Of a stretch of 60,000 nt of DNA, positions 36,201 through 49,300 are shown in pieces. Source of the stretch: Liolophura sinensis (lineage: Eukaryota > Mollusca > Polyplacophora > Chitonida > Chitonidae). The position numbers were made by a program, and so were the translations under genes. Within the stretch, counting starts at the first letter, position 1; each line of letters opens with the position of its first letter. The stretch spans positions 31,541,608 through 31,601,607 of the forward strand of contig NC_088300.1 in the NCBI RefSeq assembly GCF_032854445.1, in the 5' to 3' direction. The notes below the pieces were generated by a model that saw only the letters and a program-made list of their open reading frames with translations, was not told the origin of the DNA and ran no database searches.

Positions 36201-37034
36201 GCATGTGTGGCAGGTTTAAGGCTGATAATTAGATTAAGTTAGCTTAATATAATGAACCTACATGTACATTTCGTTGTACCTTTAAAATTATCTGTGGACA
36301 TGACTAAACTGACTCAGCTTATGTGAATCATAATTTTTAACACCTTGTTTGACATACATGTGATGTGGTATTTTCACTAAATAACGCCCAGCCAAAGTGA
36401 CCACAGGCTTGTGTGGGTTTGTCCTTAACCACAGGCCTGTCATTATGGACCTGAGAGAAAGCAGGTACACTGTGGATCAACCCTGTTCACTGTTATCTAA
36501 GACTGTCACATAGCTTGAGAGTCTGTGTCAATAGAACTCTTGTATAGAAAAACTCAGGCCTTACTTGTGCTGCACTACATGTGTGTAAAAGCAGTATGTA
36601 TATAGCCTTCGTCTGGGAAGTTACATGTAGCCATATGCGGAGGAAGTAAGTAAATATTTTTCTCATCTCACATATGAAGTATGTGAAATGCATATGTTGG
36701 TTCTGTAAATATAGCATTATGTACTAATTTTAGTCAGATATGTTGTATAGTAGTTCAACATTTTCAACTTGCTTTTTGACACTTAAAAATAACAGAAAAG
36801 CAGGGGCAGGGCCCAAGTGTATAAAGTGCTTGACCCCTTTTGAAAAACTTTCAAAATCATACTTCTCATAACTTTTTGTGAAAGTTGTCTAGGTTATTGC
36901 ACTATAAAGCAATGTATGATGTTCGAGAAGAAGTTGCCAAAACTTGATTTGATTGACCTGAGTTTTATGAAAGTGGGCTTTTGTCCTTGAGTGGTTATGT
37001 TACATGAAGTCAATGATCCCTGCCTCAAATATTT

Positions 37035-37262
37035 GTAACCCTCTGGCTGACCAATGTGTTCACTGGGAGTTCAAGTCCAGCTCATGCTGCCTCGTCTTCA
37101 GGCTGCACATATATCATATATGTGGGAAGGCCTGCCAGCAACCTGCGGATGGTCATTGGTTTCCCCTTGGGCTCTGTTAGGTTTCCTCCCACCATAAAGC
37201 TGGTTGCCGTCGTGTAAGTGAAATAATCTGGGGTATGGGGTATACACCAATCAAATAAAATA
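37035..37262 (+). repeat. Nearly full-length SINE
   Basis: Plus orientation: B-box-like GAGTTCAAGTCCAGC, CAGCAACCTGCGGATGGTC core, and an ATCAAATAAAATAAAAA tail. The very 5' head is degenerate. Confidence 0.75.
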
Positions 37263-37361
37263 AAAATTTGCAGGGATTGTGAAGTTGATCAGTTGGTGCA
37301 TGGTCATGCTGCATTGGCCTTTCAACAACATGACATGCACCTTTGATTTTGCTTTGTGTGT

Positions 37362-37506
37362 GTCATGTGGGAAAGTTTGTCAGCCACTTGCCAAAGACTA
37401 GTGGTTTACTTCGGGCACTCCAGTTTTCGTTAACCCCAAAATTGATATTTAGCAAGTGATATGTTCTTGAATACTGCATTAAACACCAATCAAATAAGTA
37501 AATTAA
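37362..37506 (+). repeat. Strongly diverged SINE copy
   Basis: Only parts match (TGTGGGAAAGTTTGTCAGCCA, ATGTTCTTGAATACTGCATT). It ends in an AAACACCAATCAAATAAGTA tail. It follows the 37035 copy after 100 bp in the same orientation. Confidence 0.55.
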
Positions 37507-37943
37507 TCACAAAGACATTTCAATAGGATAATTTATAACGTATTTTGTTTCTAGTGATTTAGTGAACTACAAAAAAGTATTAGGAATAACCTGGGTTTCC
37601 AAGCTATGTGGATCCTGTTATGCAGATGTTGGACTGGTGATGTAAGATTGTGATGTTTTATCAGTTCAGGGTAGTGTTAAAACATGCCATGATGTCGTCC
37701 TCTTCATTTGTAGACCTGCGTAGGTTGTTATTCTGTAGGTGTGGCTGTCGTTAACCGTACAGGTAAGATACTCAGGTATGTCCTGATTAGAATTCCAGCT
37801 CACTGATAAGACAGTACTTTACATGTGTTTTCAGTAAAACAACTATACATTCCAGTGACTGCTAGTATGTAAGCTTATCTATATATATGTACAACTGGTC
37901 TGATTAGCATGCCTATCGAGCCGTCAGGTATCTCTGGGCTGTA

Positions 37944-38007
37944 ATGAAGGGACATCATGAATGCATTAAACACGAACGACCAGGATGGGGACGCGACATT
38001 TGCAGAG
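37944..38007 (+). CDS. Weak candidate for another alternative first exon
   Basis: A frame from ATG at 37944 (MKGHHECIKHERPGW...) reaches a GTACAT donor in phase 1, which would fit the acceptor at 59568. The donor is poor. A second frame (MNALNTNDQDGD...) is equally open but exits in an incompatible phase. The local composition is GC-richer. Confidence 0.2.
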
Positions 38008-38540
38008 GTACATTACCCTGATGATAAAAACTGGCCTTAGCCTGTGTTTACATTGATATGTTTATACTGTCACTAGTTGTATATAGTAATGAGTGTATTT
38101 ACACCCATATGTTTGATGCTTGAGATTTATGTCCTCTATGCATGCAGATAGATGTTACAAGTAGAAGTACTAGGGGAGTGTATATCATGAAGTCAGTGTG
38201 GTTGCACATGAATCCTGCATATATATTTACATTTAGATAAATAAATAAACAAAATAATATGAGTAGCTTGGGAAATCATCCCAGCGTAGTGACGGTACAT
38301 GGTGTAAGCTCGGTCTGTTCTTGTGCATTGATACAAATGTGACCTAGCAGGTGGTACTTATATGACTCACTGCCTACATGTTCATGTAGTTAGACATATC
38401 TGTAGTATACAGTAAGTGGAAGATTCTTGTTTTAAAGACATTCCTTTAATTGGCCTAATTATGTAATGCCATTTTAACTCTCTCCCCTTTCAGTTGTGTC
38501 CCTTTGTACATGTATACATTGTCCTACATAGGGACATAGA

Positions 38541-38605
38541 AGGAATGATTATGGTTTAACGCCACATCGGCAATATTTCAGCCATATCGTGGCAATAGGG
38601 ACATA
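38541..38605 (+). repeat. Short fragment of a second SINE family
   Basis: Carries GGTTTAACGCCACATCGGCA then ATATTTCAGCCATATCGTGG. Related fragments occur near 411-475 and 48097-48150. The motif recalls a core common in gastropod SINEs. Confidence 0.5.
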
Positions 38606-40626
38606 GATATGACAGTGTTATTTGTATTCACTTATATATATCTAGCACCTTGCCTATAAAAATTTAGGTTTATATATCTATGTTTTGTTCAGACACACTA
38701 ACTGTGTGATAAGCCTAACCTATTTTTTATGCCTGTTAGACAACCTGTCCATTTGACAGTGCATGTAAGTCAGGACAGAGCTTGTATTGTATGTGTAACA
38801 TTTTTTTGGATATTTGCATGCGTACATTTCATGCGGTTTAAAGGTTACTACAGTGTGATGTAACAAAATTCACATTGTTCATATTAATTCATTAATAACA
38901 GAAGAAAAAAAGATAAAAAAGTTGTTTGTGCAGGTGTGAGAAAGTTGTTACAGTCAGTATTGAAACTCTTGTTATACTTGTCGCAACAGTCACTTTGAGC
39001 TGTGTTATATACTTGTAACTTCATTGCATTTAAGCATTTAATTTCACACTTTTGCTAAAGCATAGTGATTTTATTAAGATATATACTTGAACTTGTCACT
39101 TTTTGTTTTATGTGAGGTGATATGACATTGATACCAAGTCAGTGATCTATTTATACACTGTAAATATAGCTATTTCTTCTTTTAAAGAGTGATACGTTTC
39201 TTAAAGGATATTTCACCAGGAAAAATGATTTCACACATCATTGTCTCTTTAATTATGGACTAGTTGACAGAGCTGAAGAGCTTTTTAACTCTCCATTACC
39301 AAGGAGGCCAATCAAGGGCAGACAATTTATTGATATAGGACATGGTTCAGAATGAAGATGATGTCTGACCTTAGATCTGTGGGGTCAAGTTCAAACATCT
39401 GGTCTGGCAGTTAAAGGGGTGATGAGAGGAGGATATGCCAGACCATGCTCCTGCCTGACACCCCTGTAGGTTGCGGTGAACTTGTCCTACACTTTGTCAG
39501 TTGAGTAATAGCTGCAGCATGTGAGTGGATCCTTACATGTAACAAGTGCATTTACAGAAAGGTTAAAAAAGGAAATCAGGGATGTGATTAGAAAACCCAC
39601 AGGATTTGAATTGAATTACTCAGTACCTGAGCATGAATAATCCATTATTTCAGTGGCTTAAGGTCAGAGCTTGAACTGTGGTTTGTGGGACAGTTATGTC
39701 TGGTACATTCAAGATGACTAATGAGTGCTAAGTATGTTCAAGTACATCTTCTGTGGGTGACCAAGTTATATGTTTTATCCTTCATTGACCAAATATAGTG
39801 AGTACAGTGATGAACACATGTTTGGATTATTTTGCATATTTATGATGTACATGTAACAGTGAAAGTTACGTGTAGGTGTTCTTGCCTTTTTTAGACGATG
39901 AAGTCAGACAAATGCTCCGTGCATGTACAGTTGTATATTACCAGTATATAAAATACAGAATTGTATAATATTGTATAATTGGCTGTTTTCAAGGAAATGT
40001 TGTAAATAAGTTATGTAAAAAACAAATTATAACAACAACATTAGTACAGTGAAGGCCCTTTTTTTCTGAAACTGAGTGCCTAATGACTCTTTGTTGTTAC
40101 ATGACTGAAAAATCCAAAACCACAAGCATACCTTATAAATATATACATTCTAAAACTGAGCAAAATAATTAGAGATTTTATGTGGACTGGTGCTAACAGA
40201 CATATGCAAGGGGGCTTGTCAGATGTGGTTGTGTGGTGTGACATGCTATCTGACCCCACTGAGTGGGGAGGGGAAGTTAGAGGGGGGAGTGGGAGGAAGA
40301 GGAACTGGGGAGGGGCTGTATAACACAGCCATGTTAACCTATACTCAACAATCTCCATATACATGTATACTACATCATACAACATCAACATCTGGCAACA
40401 TTTGCCTTCCACCAGTTGTGATTCTCACGTGCACATTTTTACCTGGAGAAGTTTTGATTAAAAAGGCACTAAATACTGATACTAAAGCGTATCAGTGTTT
40501 TGACATCCTTCTTTTTGTTTTTTCTTATTACTTTTTTTATTCTCAATTTACTGCACTTCGTGAAAAGAGATGTACCAACATGCCAGTGATTTTAAAGACC
40601 TGTCTGACTAAAGTAGTATGGTTGAT

Positions 40627-40791
40627 TTATTTATTTGATTGATTGGTGTTTTACGCCGTACTCAAGAATATTTCACTTATACGACGGCGGCCAGCATTAT
40701 GGTGGGAGGAAACCGGGTAGAGCCCGGAGGAAACCCACGACCATCCGCAGGTTGCTGGAAGATCTTCCCACGTACGGCCGGAGAGGAAGCC
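40627..40791 (-). repeat. Young 5'-truncated SINE with perfect 15-bp target-site duplication
   Basis: Minus orientation. The core is nearly consensus (GCCGTACTCAAGAATATTTC, GGGAGGAAACCGGGTAGAGC). AGTAGTATGGTTGAT occurs exactly at 40612-40626 and 40792-40806. The tRNA-derived head is absent, yet the target duplication is intact, so this copy inserted already truncated. Confidence 0.88.
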
Positions 40792-42487
40792 AGTAGTATG
40801 GTTGATAGTAACTTACTATGGAGAGAATTACTGTTTCCAAACTAAATCACATTGGTTTTTGTCAAATCTTTGTTGTTAGATTTTACATTTTCATTTAGAA
40901 AGAATGATTTAAATATTAATATCGTTAATTGGTGTGAAAACAGTTGTCATAATTTCCACTGAGTGTGTATAATGTATTAACTCATGTAGCTGTTTTTTTG
41001 TTTTTTTTTCACTGATATAGTTAGAATCTATAATGCGAACTGCAGTAATACTGCCATTCAGTGAGCAGTTAAAGAATGAAGGAATTACTTTGGTATTGTC
41101 AGTATACAACCTACTGGCACCATGGCCTGATCCAGGGCATTTTTCAACACGTCAAAGGGGATTGTAGATCAGAATTTTGGGACCCCAAGTAATCCCTAAA
41201 CTTTGAATGATTTTGTGTTTGTTGCATATATTTTTAAAACTGATTGATCTGAGAATCAAAAAGTTGACTAAGCTATTCATGTTGACCAATCCATGCATAC
41301 AGAGTGTCGATTCCGCAGAATTGTCTTGAATCAGTCAGACAATCAGACAGCTTTTGATATAAACATTTACATCTGTCTTTTCCTTGTTCAACTGGGATAT
41401 CTGTACAAGTAGTTAGTACTTTACATAGATCTGTATCCAAACCTTTCTATGTTGTTGTTTGAAAGCCTACAACTATATTTCTTACATACAAGTATATTTA
41501 GTGTGATCTTCTATCCAGATGTTTGGGTCATGCAGCACGATTGTTGAGGTTCAGACATACGAATGACAGGGTGTTAACATGTACAGAAGCAACAGACTGA
41601 CAATTTGTTTTCTTTGACAACTGCTGCATTGTGTTCGGCTTAGAAAAGCAAACATTATTAACAGTTCTGTTTGGTGGAATGATATCACTGTTTGATGATG
41701 GTAGGAATGGATATGTAAGCTGCCTGACAACTCCCTTCATGGGATATGTGAAACATGCTGCGGTTTGTAGATGACTGGGATGTTACGGAAAAATGTACTG
41801 ATGTGGTGACTGTGTTCAGACTGAGTCTACACTGTCTGGATTATCTGGAACTCTGCACATGTGTGCCTGTGTGCAATTGTGTAACCATGCATTAAGCCTT
41901 CAAAAAAATGGAATAGAATTGCTAAAAATGGTCAAAGACATCCTAAAATGTTAAGTTTATTGTTTTGGTCATGCACTGCCTGTATGCATATCCTTACCTT
42001 CATACAAAGCCCTGTAGGCAATGAATAACTCGCATGAAAAACATGGAATTACCAAGTTTTGATACTTTTTTTTTCTAGGGAATTGTTGGAAGCCAGTCAA
42101 AATGTTTTACTTTATAGGAATTTTGTCAGTGTTTATCCATTTTCCTGGTGCTTCATTAATTCTGAAAAGAAGGAATGTCGAATCACCTAGTTCTGATAGA
42201 CTATACATGTCTGTAAGGAATTATGGAAGCCCTTCAAAATACATCATTTAAAATATAAGTATTTGAATAAATACACATACTAGGAAGGCATACTTTTTTT
42301 CTGTGTCTTAAGTTGCTAATTTCTTTTCCTGCTATTCTCTATGTTTTACAATCTGGAAGTTTTGTCATCTGTGCTATCATGTGCATTCTTTGTAATAAAT
42401 CTTGTAAAAAATGAGGCAAATGGTTAGTAGCAAAATAGGACATTATTTTTTAATCACTGCATGGCTGAATTTGTTAGTGTGCCACTA

Positions 42488-42680
42488 ATGCGGCCTCCCT
42501 GAATTCAGGTCCAGCTCATGTTGGCTTCCTCTCCAACAGTCTGTCAGCAATCTGTGGATGGTTGTGGGTTTCCACCGGGCTTTACCCAATGTCCTCTCAC
42601 CATAAATGCTTGCATCTGTCATATTATAAGTGAAATATTCTTGAGTATGGCGTAAAACACCAATCAAATAAATAAATCAA
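42488..42680 (+). repeat. SINE, 5' head truncated
   Basis: Plus orientation: GGTCCAGCTCATGTTGGCTTCC, then the core, ending in an AACACCAATCAAATAAATAA tail. Confidence 0.75.
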
Positions 42681-43738
42681 ATAATCACTGCAGAGAAGAT
42701 AGAACTCTCACACATCAAAATCACTAGTCTTGATAAGAATTTTTATTTTTATTCCCATCAGAGATAACAATATGTCTTGCCCTACAGAGGCAACCTCTAG
42801 GTATAATACCTGCAGCTTTTGAGAGTCAAGTTCAGTGGAGAAACCAGTGACTTATCATTGGGGAATGTGACTACAGGGCTCTGCAGCTCCCAAATGCTTC
42901 CAAGAAGGTTGTGTTGACAGAACGCACTATTGATACACCCAGATACCTCCTGATAGGCAAGCTTACTGTTATAGAATTTCACCTTTCTGTTTATGTGAGC
43001 TGTCCTGGGCAGCCCTTCTAGTTTGTTAACAACTGGCCACTTTGTTTTCATACAGTATCCTGTGGAAGCCACCGTTGTGTTTTGTTGTGAAGTGAGATTT
43101 TTGACAAATTGTGACAGTGTGAGGATAATATAAAAATTTGTTCTTACAACATACATGTAAATCCTACCAGCTTTGCTGTATATTAAGCATGTACATGTTC
43201 AAACTATAAACAGGGCAGAAATGTTATGTTTATATATACTTTTTTTTTCTTCCTTTTCATGTATGACATTCTGAAACATGCCAAGACCATTTTATAGCAA
43301 ATTTCAAGCCACCATAGGGAGAAAAATAATAAATACATCAAGAATAAAATATTAAAGGAAATAAATAGTTGGTGTGGGATGCCTTATTTCTGTCTCTGCA
43401 GCTGTCCATCATGCTATGTGAGTGGAGAAGCCGAGGGGTAAATACACATGTAGAGTATATGTTTGTAGAGGAAGGGGGAGAAGGAAGAGAAAACATATGC
43501 CACAGGGCCTGGACAAGGCCACGCTAAATACTAACTTGGTTTACATGTACATGTATGTGTGTTCATCCAGTTTTTGCTGTTTAGCTATATTTGGTATAAG
43601 GTTTTATCATGTATATTCCCTGTTTATTTACATACATTCCCTTCTGTTAGTATGACTCCTTTTGGTACATTCGTTTTAAAATCTCTCGAGTTTGGAGGGA
43701 TTATCGTAGAACCATCACCTTTTACTTATTGCATCCAT

Positions 43739-43760
43739 GTCTGTCTGTCTGTCTGTCTGT
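43739..43760. repeat. (CTGT)n microsatellite
   Basis: About five CTGT units. Confidence 0.85.
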
Positions 43761-46241
43761 TCCCCAGACCGAACACTTAGACATATCTTGTATATCTATG
43801 CATACATGCACTAGCTTCGCATAATAAATAAGCTTAGTAACTCTGAAATGAATGAATTTCTTTGGAGTTACTTTGATTATTTATTGTACCATTAGATATA
43901 TGCATAATAATCATGTCTTGTAGGAAGATGAAAGGTCTTGCTTTTAATAGATTCTGAATTTATGGCATGGTGAATTTAGTCATGTGTCTAATATACCGGT
44001 ATTTCATAAACTATGTTCACCACCTCTCTTTAATTAAGGAAAATTTATCACCAGTTCTAATGGTTTCATTGTTTGAGCAAAGCAATACAGATTTCTTTCA
44101 GGACAAGAAGCGTGTTTTTCATCTTGACATCTGAAGCTAGCATCATTTATACACGAACGCACATGTTGTGCTCACACTACAGTTAACTTTATGCATGTTT
44201 CGATCAGGACATCGATAGCAAAACTTTCAAATTATTGCCCTGCTGTAACTTCCGCCTGTTATGAATGTTTTAATGACCTGAAAGTAGGTTGATAATTACA
44301 AAGACTCATTTAGACTGACAAACTGTAAGATAACCCACTTTATTTGACATTTTAATAATAGGCTGTCACCCTGATCAGATGGATGTGATGCTCCCAGCAT
44401 ACACTGTACAGGTGACCTGTTCATACATGTGCTTTTATTTATGTTCAACACACTTACATCACAGTCATATAAGTGGAATTTCTCTCATATTATTTCAAGA
44501 ATCTGAGATTGTATCATCTACAGCATTTCAAATAAAGAGACCATTTGTGTAGTACATGTATTCTGATCAATTCATCCACCTTACAGGGATAATAATTAAT
44601 AAATAATTTCTTATCAGAAAAACTTAAGTGATGGCATCAAAAGTTATTTTAAGGGCTTTATGTCCTTAATTATACAAGTGCATCATAACAAAATACATGT
44701 TAGGTAAAATACAGTATTTTTGCACTGTAAATTAGCTGGAAAAAAATCATTTAAGGGAGCAAATAAAGGTCATAATAATAAAACTTGAACTGAATAAAAC
44801 TGAAACAAATTTTCTCAGTAACAAACTTTCAAAACAAAAGCCTGAAAACATCTTTCTAAGCTGAATAGAACTCTCATATTTAGGCCAAATACAGTAATAC
44901 AGTTTGTAAACTAAGAGAGGAATCTTGTTTGTCCACTAGTTTAACGTTAGCTTGATGATAAAAGCACTCTAAACAAACTGTCAGATTGCATATCCGATGT
45001 TTCAGAATTTCGAGCAAGTTTTATATATGCCTTTTTCAGGATATGTGATAATTAAAGGCAAAGTGTATCTTTGTGAATAGGCTGTAGACAACACAGCATG
45101 TAACATGGCGTTACATAGGAACATGTCCTGAATCCACTTAATCTTTACTTATACATGTAACTGTCACTTTCCCATTTGTTTAGCAACAAATTAATTGTTA
45201 AATTACCAAATACACAACAGTTCCCCTTTGTTTGTGAGTTTGAGATATTTTTGTTTCGGACATATTGACCTGGCTGGATTTAAGCAGCCTTAATTGCAAT
45301 GCTCATTAAACATGCATCATTGTCATGTGTCATTATAATGCATAACTGTACAAGGAAGAATAGGTAAAATGTCAATTATATCAAGGTATTATATGGGTTT
45401 GTACGCCATAACATACCTCGTTGTTAATCCTATACAGAATGTCCTTACCAGATCTCAGAGTTTCCAGTTTTACTGTGTGAAAGATCCGGATTCTTATCAT
45501 CTTTACTCACCCACTGGTCCATCCACAGGAATTCTTAGGTGCTAAACTGAAACACTGAAGATCATTGTACAAATTCCTGTGGTTTTAGTGAGGCCCAGGC
45601 TTGTGGGGAAGATGTGTAAGTGAAGGTGTATTAAGTGTGGCCTGCTTGGAGAGGGGTGATGGGGCTATGTGATCTCCCCTATGCTTTAGCCATGTGGTCA
45701 GGCTAAGCTGAGAGAGGGAGACAGGGGCGACTCTGACAGGGTTTACAGTGTGTCCTGAGGAAGCAGGGGAGGTGCTGGTAGTTAGGGAGAAGGGCTGGCT
45801 AGGGAAGAGCAGAATAAGAGCGCTCAGAGGGAAGGAGACACTGGCCAAGTAAGCACAGGGGAGGAACACTGTTTACCTGTAAGACCTGGATTTATTAAGG
45901 AGGTGCAAAAACTTCACTCTAAGTGACTTTTTTTCGACTTTGTGAGGAAAACTATATGTTTATGCCCGCATACGTATGATTAAGCTGTTATTTCAGTGAT
46001 CTGATGGCAAAGGCAACATAACAGGGCTACATCGAGAATACAGTACAAAAGCTTTAATATTTGCAAGATAAAAACTTTTTCTTGGTTTCGATGGTGGAAA
46101 AGGCAAAGATTTCTTGACGGCTTATTTGAACTGACAGAAGAACTTGTGAGCCAATGTGGAACTTGTGATTGAAAACAGCTAGTTATGGACCTTTAGGGGA
46201 TGATTTTTTCTGGCCGGTGAAAGGTTAGAGAAGTTGTCAAG

Positions 46242-46305
46242 ATGAACCGGCCTAAGTTTAGAATCTCCATGGATTTCACTGTGGAACAGCTCAGTGCGGC
46301 CATAT
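46242..46305 (+). CDS. Alternative first coding exon (leader 2)
   Basis: ATG at 46242 (A at -3), with an in-frame TGA seven codons upstream, opens 21 codons that run to a GTAAGT donor in phase 1 (last base T at 46305). The peptide begins MNRPKFRISMDFTVEQ. Joined to 59568 the split codon is TGG (Trp) and the frame continues. Composition is GC-richer than the surrounding intron, and a G-rich block lies about 400-650 bp upstream. Support is start context, donor and phase; no homology is recognised. Confidence 0.5.
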
Positions 46306-49300
46306 GTAAGTATATGTATGAAATAAAGCACATGTGTGAATGTCATATGGAGGAATGTCAGGCTGGTCATGAACCACAAATAGTCACCCTAACCTCCGTG
46401 CCTTATCCTGCATGCTCTGCTAGTGCTCTGTAGTGCTCTTTAGCCTTCACAGGCACCTCCCAACAGGCTCCGCAAATGGCCTTTTTTACTTGGCCTCAAG
46501 ATCATCGTTAGGGGGGGAAGAATGATTACCATAATTTTCACTACAGTAAGTTGATGTCATTTTGTCCACTAGTAGGAAAAGATCACTTTTTTAAGAACAG
46601 TTGTTCAACAACTTTTGCCAAAATCAGAAATGTCTTAAATTGGAAATATTACATTCATCCTATGATGTCATTTGCATTCGGAATTGTATGTTAAGAGATT
46701 AGTCGGGTACTTTAAGGACGTATCAGTGGATGCGTTAGGACCATTAAAGTTGTGGGTAGAAATAAGTGTGTTTTAGCTGATGCCTGAAACTGAAGATATA
46801 AATTACTGTAGTCAAATTTCGGTCTCACTTTCAGAAGCATATAATGCCTTTAAAATGATACTTTTGATGCAAACATTTAAGTTTTTCTTATCACACATCA
46901 ACCAAAATAAATCTCTTAATTGGCCCATAAAGTGGATGAATCAATCAGAATCTAGCAAAATGTGTCCCTTGAGAAGTTCTAATCTTCATACGAAGTATAG
47001 CACGCGTACAAAGTAACAGTGCTTCCTGGATTGTCAGGAAATGATGGAGAATTGTTACAGTTGGTGCATCTGTGGCCGTAGATGTGCTTTACATGTGCTT
47101 CCATACACACCATGTGTCTTGGGCTGGTGAAATCTGATTAAAAGAGATGTACTAGGAAAAAAGTTCAATTTTTTTCTTAGAGTTGGAACATATGTTAAGG
47201 TGTAAGGTAAACATAAAAGTGCTGGCAGTCACTGTTTTTTCAAGGGTCTACTCTCGCGTCTCCGCTTTTCTCCTGTTACATGCATAACATGGTGTTCATT
47301 TAGGCATGTTTGAAGGGCATTATTCCTTGTGGACTGATGAATTAACGTCATTTTTGATAACCCCTAAGATTGTTTGTATCTTAAACATTGAACTTTGAAA
47401 CTGCCAAATTGAGTTGTCTTTTTTTTTTTTGCATGTAGAAAGAGGAAACAATTCTGGTAAGTTAATGCTGACTCTGTAGATAGTGTGGAGGACAGTTTTC
47501 TGGGGTTAGATGCCTTTCTTCCAGATGAGAAGTCATTTCCTGTTGTTTATTCTCTCTGGGAGATCAAATCCCTGTTGTCTTTGATATACCATCATCCTTT
47601 ATGGCTATACTCATACCAACCATGTTGACTGCGAGGGAAGGATTGCATGTCTCTCTTGATGTCCATCTTTTCAGCATATGTGTGTGTGTACCTGCTGTGT
47701 GCAAGTGCAGGTGCCAAGTTTTTCATGTGGATGGTTAAGCTTGGACTGTATGCTTACATGGTTCAACAAATCCTTTAGGCAGAACCACATCCAAAAGCAT
47801 TCAAGTAACTCCACAAAATCCTGAGGGTGAATGTACAAGTAAATGCAAGTTTCGTTTTTTCATATATTTCAGCTGTGACAACATGCACCTCTATAGAAAT
47901 ATATGTAGAAAAGGCTTCTTCGTTCAAGTAATTCAAATTTACTCTATATATGTAAATAGATATGTACTGAAATATGAATAGTCATAATTGTTTCAGTTCC
48001 ATGTACACAGATATAAGTTATCCTATAATTAGAGATTGTCCCTTTCTTGAATAAAAAGTAAGAGGTGCCTAATGCACAGACAGTTGAAATGAATGATTAA
48101 GCTTCGATTCCACAATAGCAGTATTTCATACATGTCGTGGTGATCCAAACATGGACGAAACAGTTACATCGTACATCAGGGATTTTTATGAGCTATTATG
48201 TACATGTGGATGTACTGCAGTGCATGGTTTTTCATGTACTTTTATGGGGCTTCTCCTGCCTTTTTGTTATCATTCCAACTGCCCCTTGAAATATCCTTGT
48301 ACACATATACATGTGTGTTTTGTAAGGATTTTGCTGAATATATACGCAAGGCCTTTAAAACAGATTGATATATAAGTGGATGGAATGAACTACATGAAGC
48401 TATGTACATGCATGTTCTTACACTGAACAGTCCATGAAAATGCTGGAAAACCTGAACTGTTAGGTCTTTGAAAGACATTGAAACTACATTTTCTGTTATG
48501 GGTAAGAACAATGATTTGAGAGTGAAACGATGTTAACGATTATATTAGACAGTTTTCAAATAAAGATGATTCCTAGTTTATTCTGTCAGACAATAACATG
48601 TAGCTTTGAGTAGAATGTTGGCACAAGATTATGTCCCCAAGTTTCAGGATGGGGTCATATTATTAGGACGCTCTCAAGTAGCCTGGAAATTAAGGGAAGT
48701 TCGTCAGTCAAAGGACTTGCGTAGGGTCTTTGTATTGTTCACCAGCGAGTGTAAACTTAGTCTACATTTGTGACCAAAGGGACTGTCAGGAGTTTAGAAA
48801 ACAAGATAGCTTTAAGGAGAAGAGGAAGTTGGTAATTTCATTATATGTGAATGACGGATATTCTGATTGTCTCCCCTTGTTTCACAAGGACAGGAAATTT
48901 ACTGTTAACAACTTCCTGTGTGGTTTACTTGGTATGAAAACACATATTTATGACTGAGTTTGTTTTGTAATGTCAGACAGAATGACGTCTTCATATGAAA
49001 AAAACAACAACAACATATATTTATGAAAAAAAAAACAGTTGTATTCCCAAAATACATATATTAAAATCATAAAATTAATGTGGTATCCATGATATTTTTG
49101 TATAGACTCACATTATATTGTTAGGGGTATGGTCCAAATAAATTAAACTAAAAAGATCTTTGTTCCTTTTCTGAGACAAGGTCTTGGGGAGGAAACACTG
49201 TCTGTCTGGATAAACCCCATGCACTGACCCATGGGAATGACTAAGGACTTAACAATGGGTCTTACTGACTTTCCATGTTAATTACAGCAAAATTTACAAC

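Larger units (their letters stand above)
28386..46241 (+). other. First part of the giant intron (about 18 kb)
   Basis: Repeat-rich noncoding sequence between exon 28283 and leader 2. It holds the nested insertion (30098), minisatellite (32440), several SINEs, weak exon candidates at 37714-37762 and 37944-38007, and a purine-rich G-rich block at 40258-40316. A GC-richer stretch at 45585-45870 lies just upstream of leader 2 and may be its promoter region. No other coding exon could be supported. Confidence 0.5.

Noticed and set aside
40190-40642. 150-codon ORF on the plus strand
   Set aside because: It runs across a purine-rich low-complexity block and ordinary intron; no motif, no splice support.
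43397-43412. A 16-nt block between a strong acceptor and GTGAGT donor
   Set aside because: Its length breaks the phase needed at 59568, so it cannot be a coding microexon of this gene.
45585-45869. 94-codon minus-strand ORF rich in P, S and L
   Set aside because: It is the complement of a G-rich stretch; composition explains the open frame.
48151-48199. ATG frame MDETVTSYIRDFYELL leading to a phase-1 GT, resembling another alternative leader
   Set aside because: The donor GTACAT is poor and part of the common ACATGT sequence, and the ATG lies at the end of a SINE-like fragment; probably chance.
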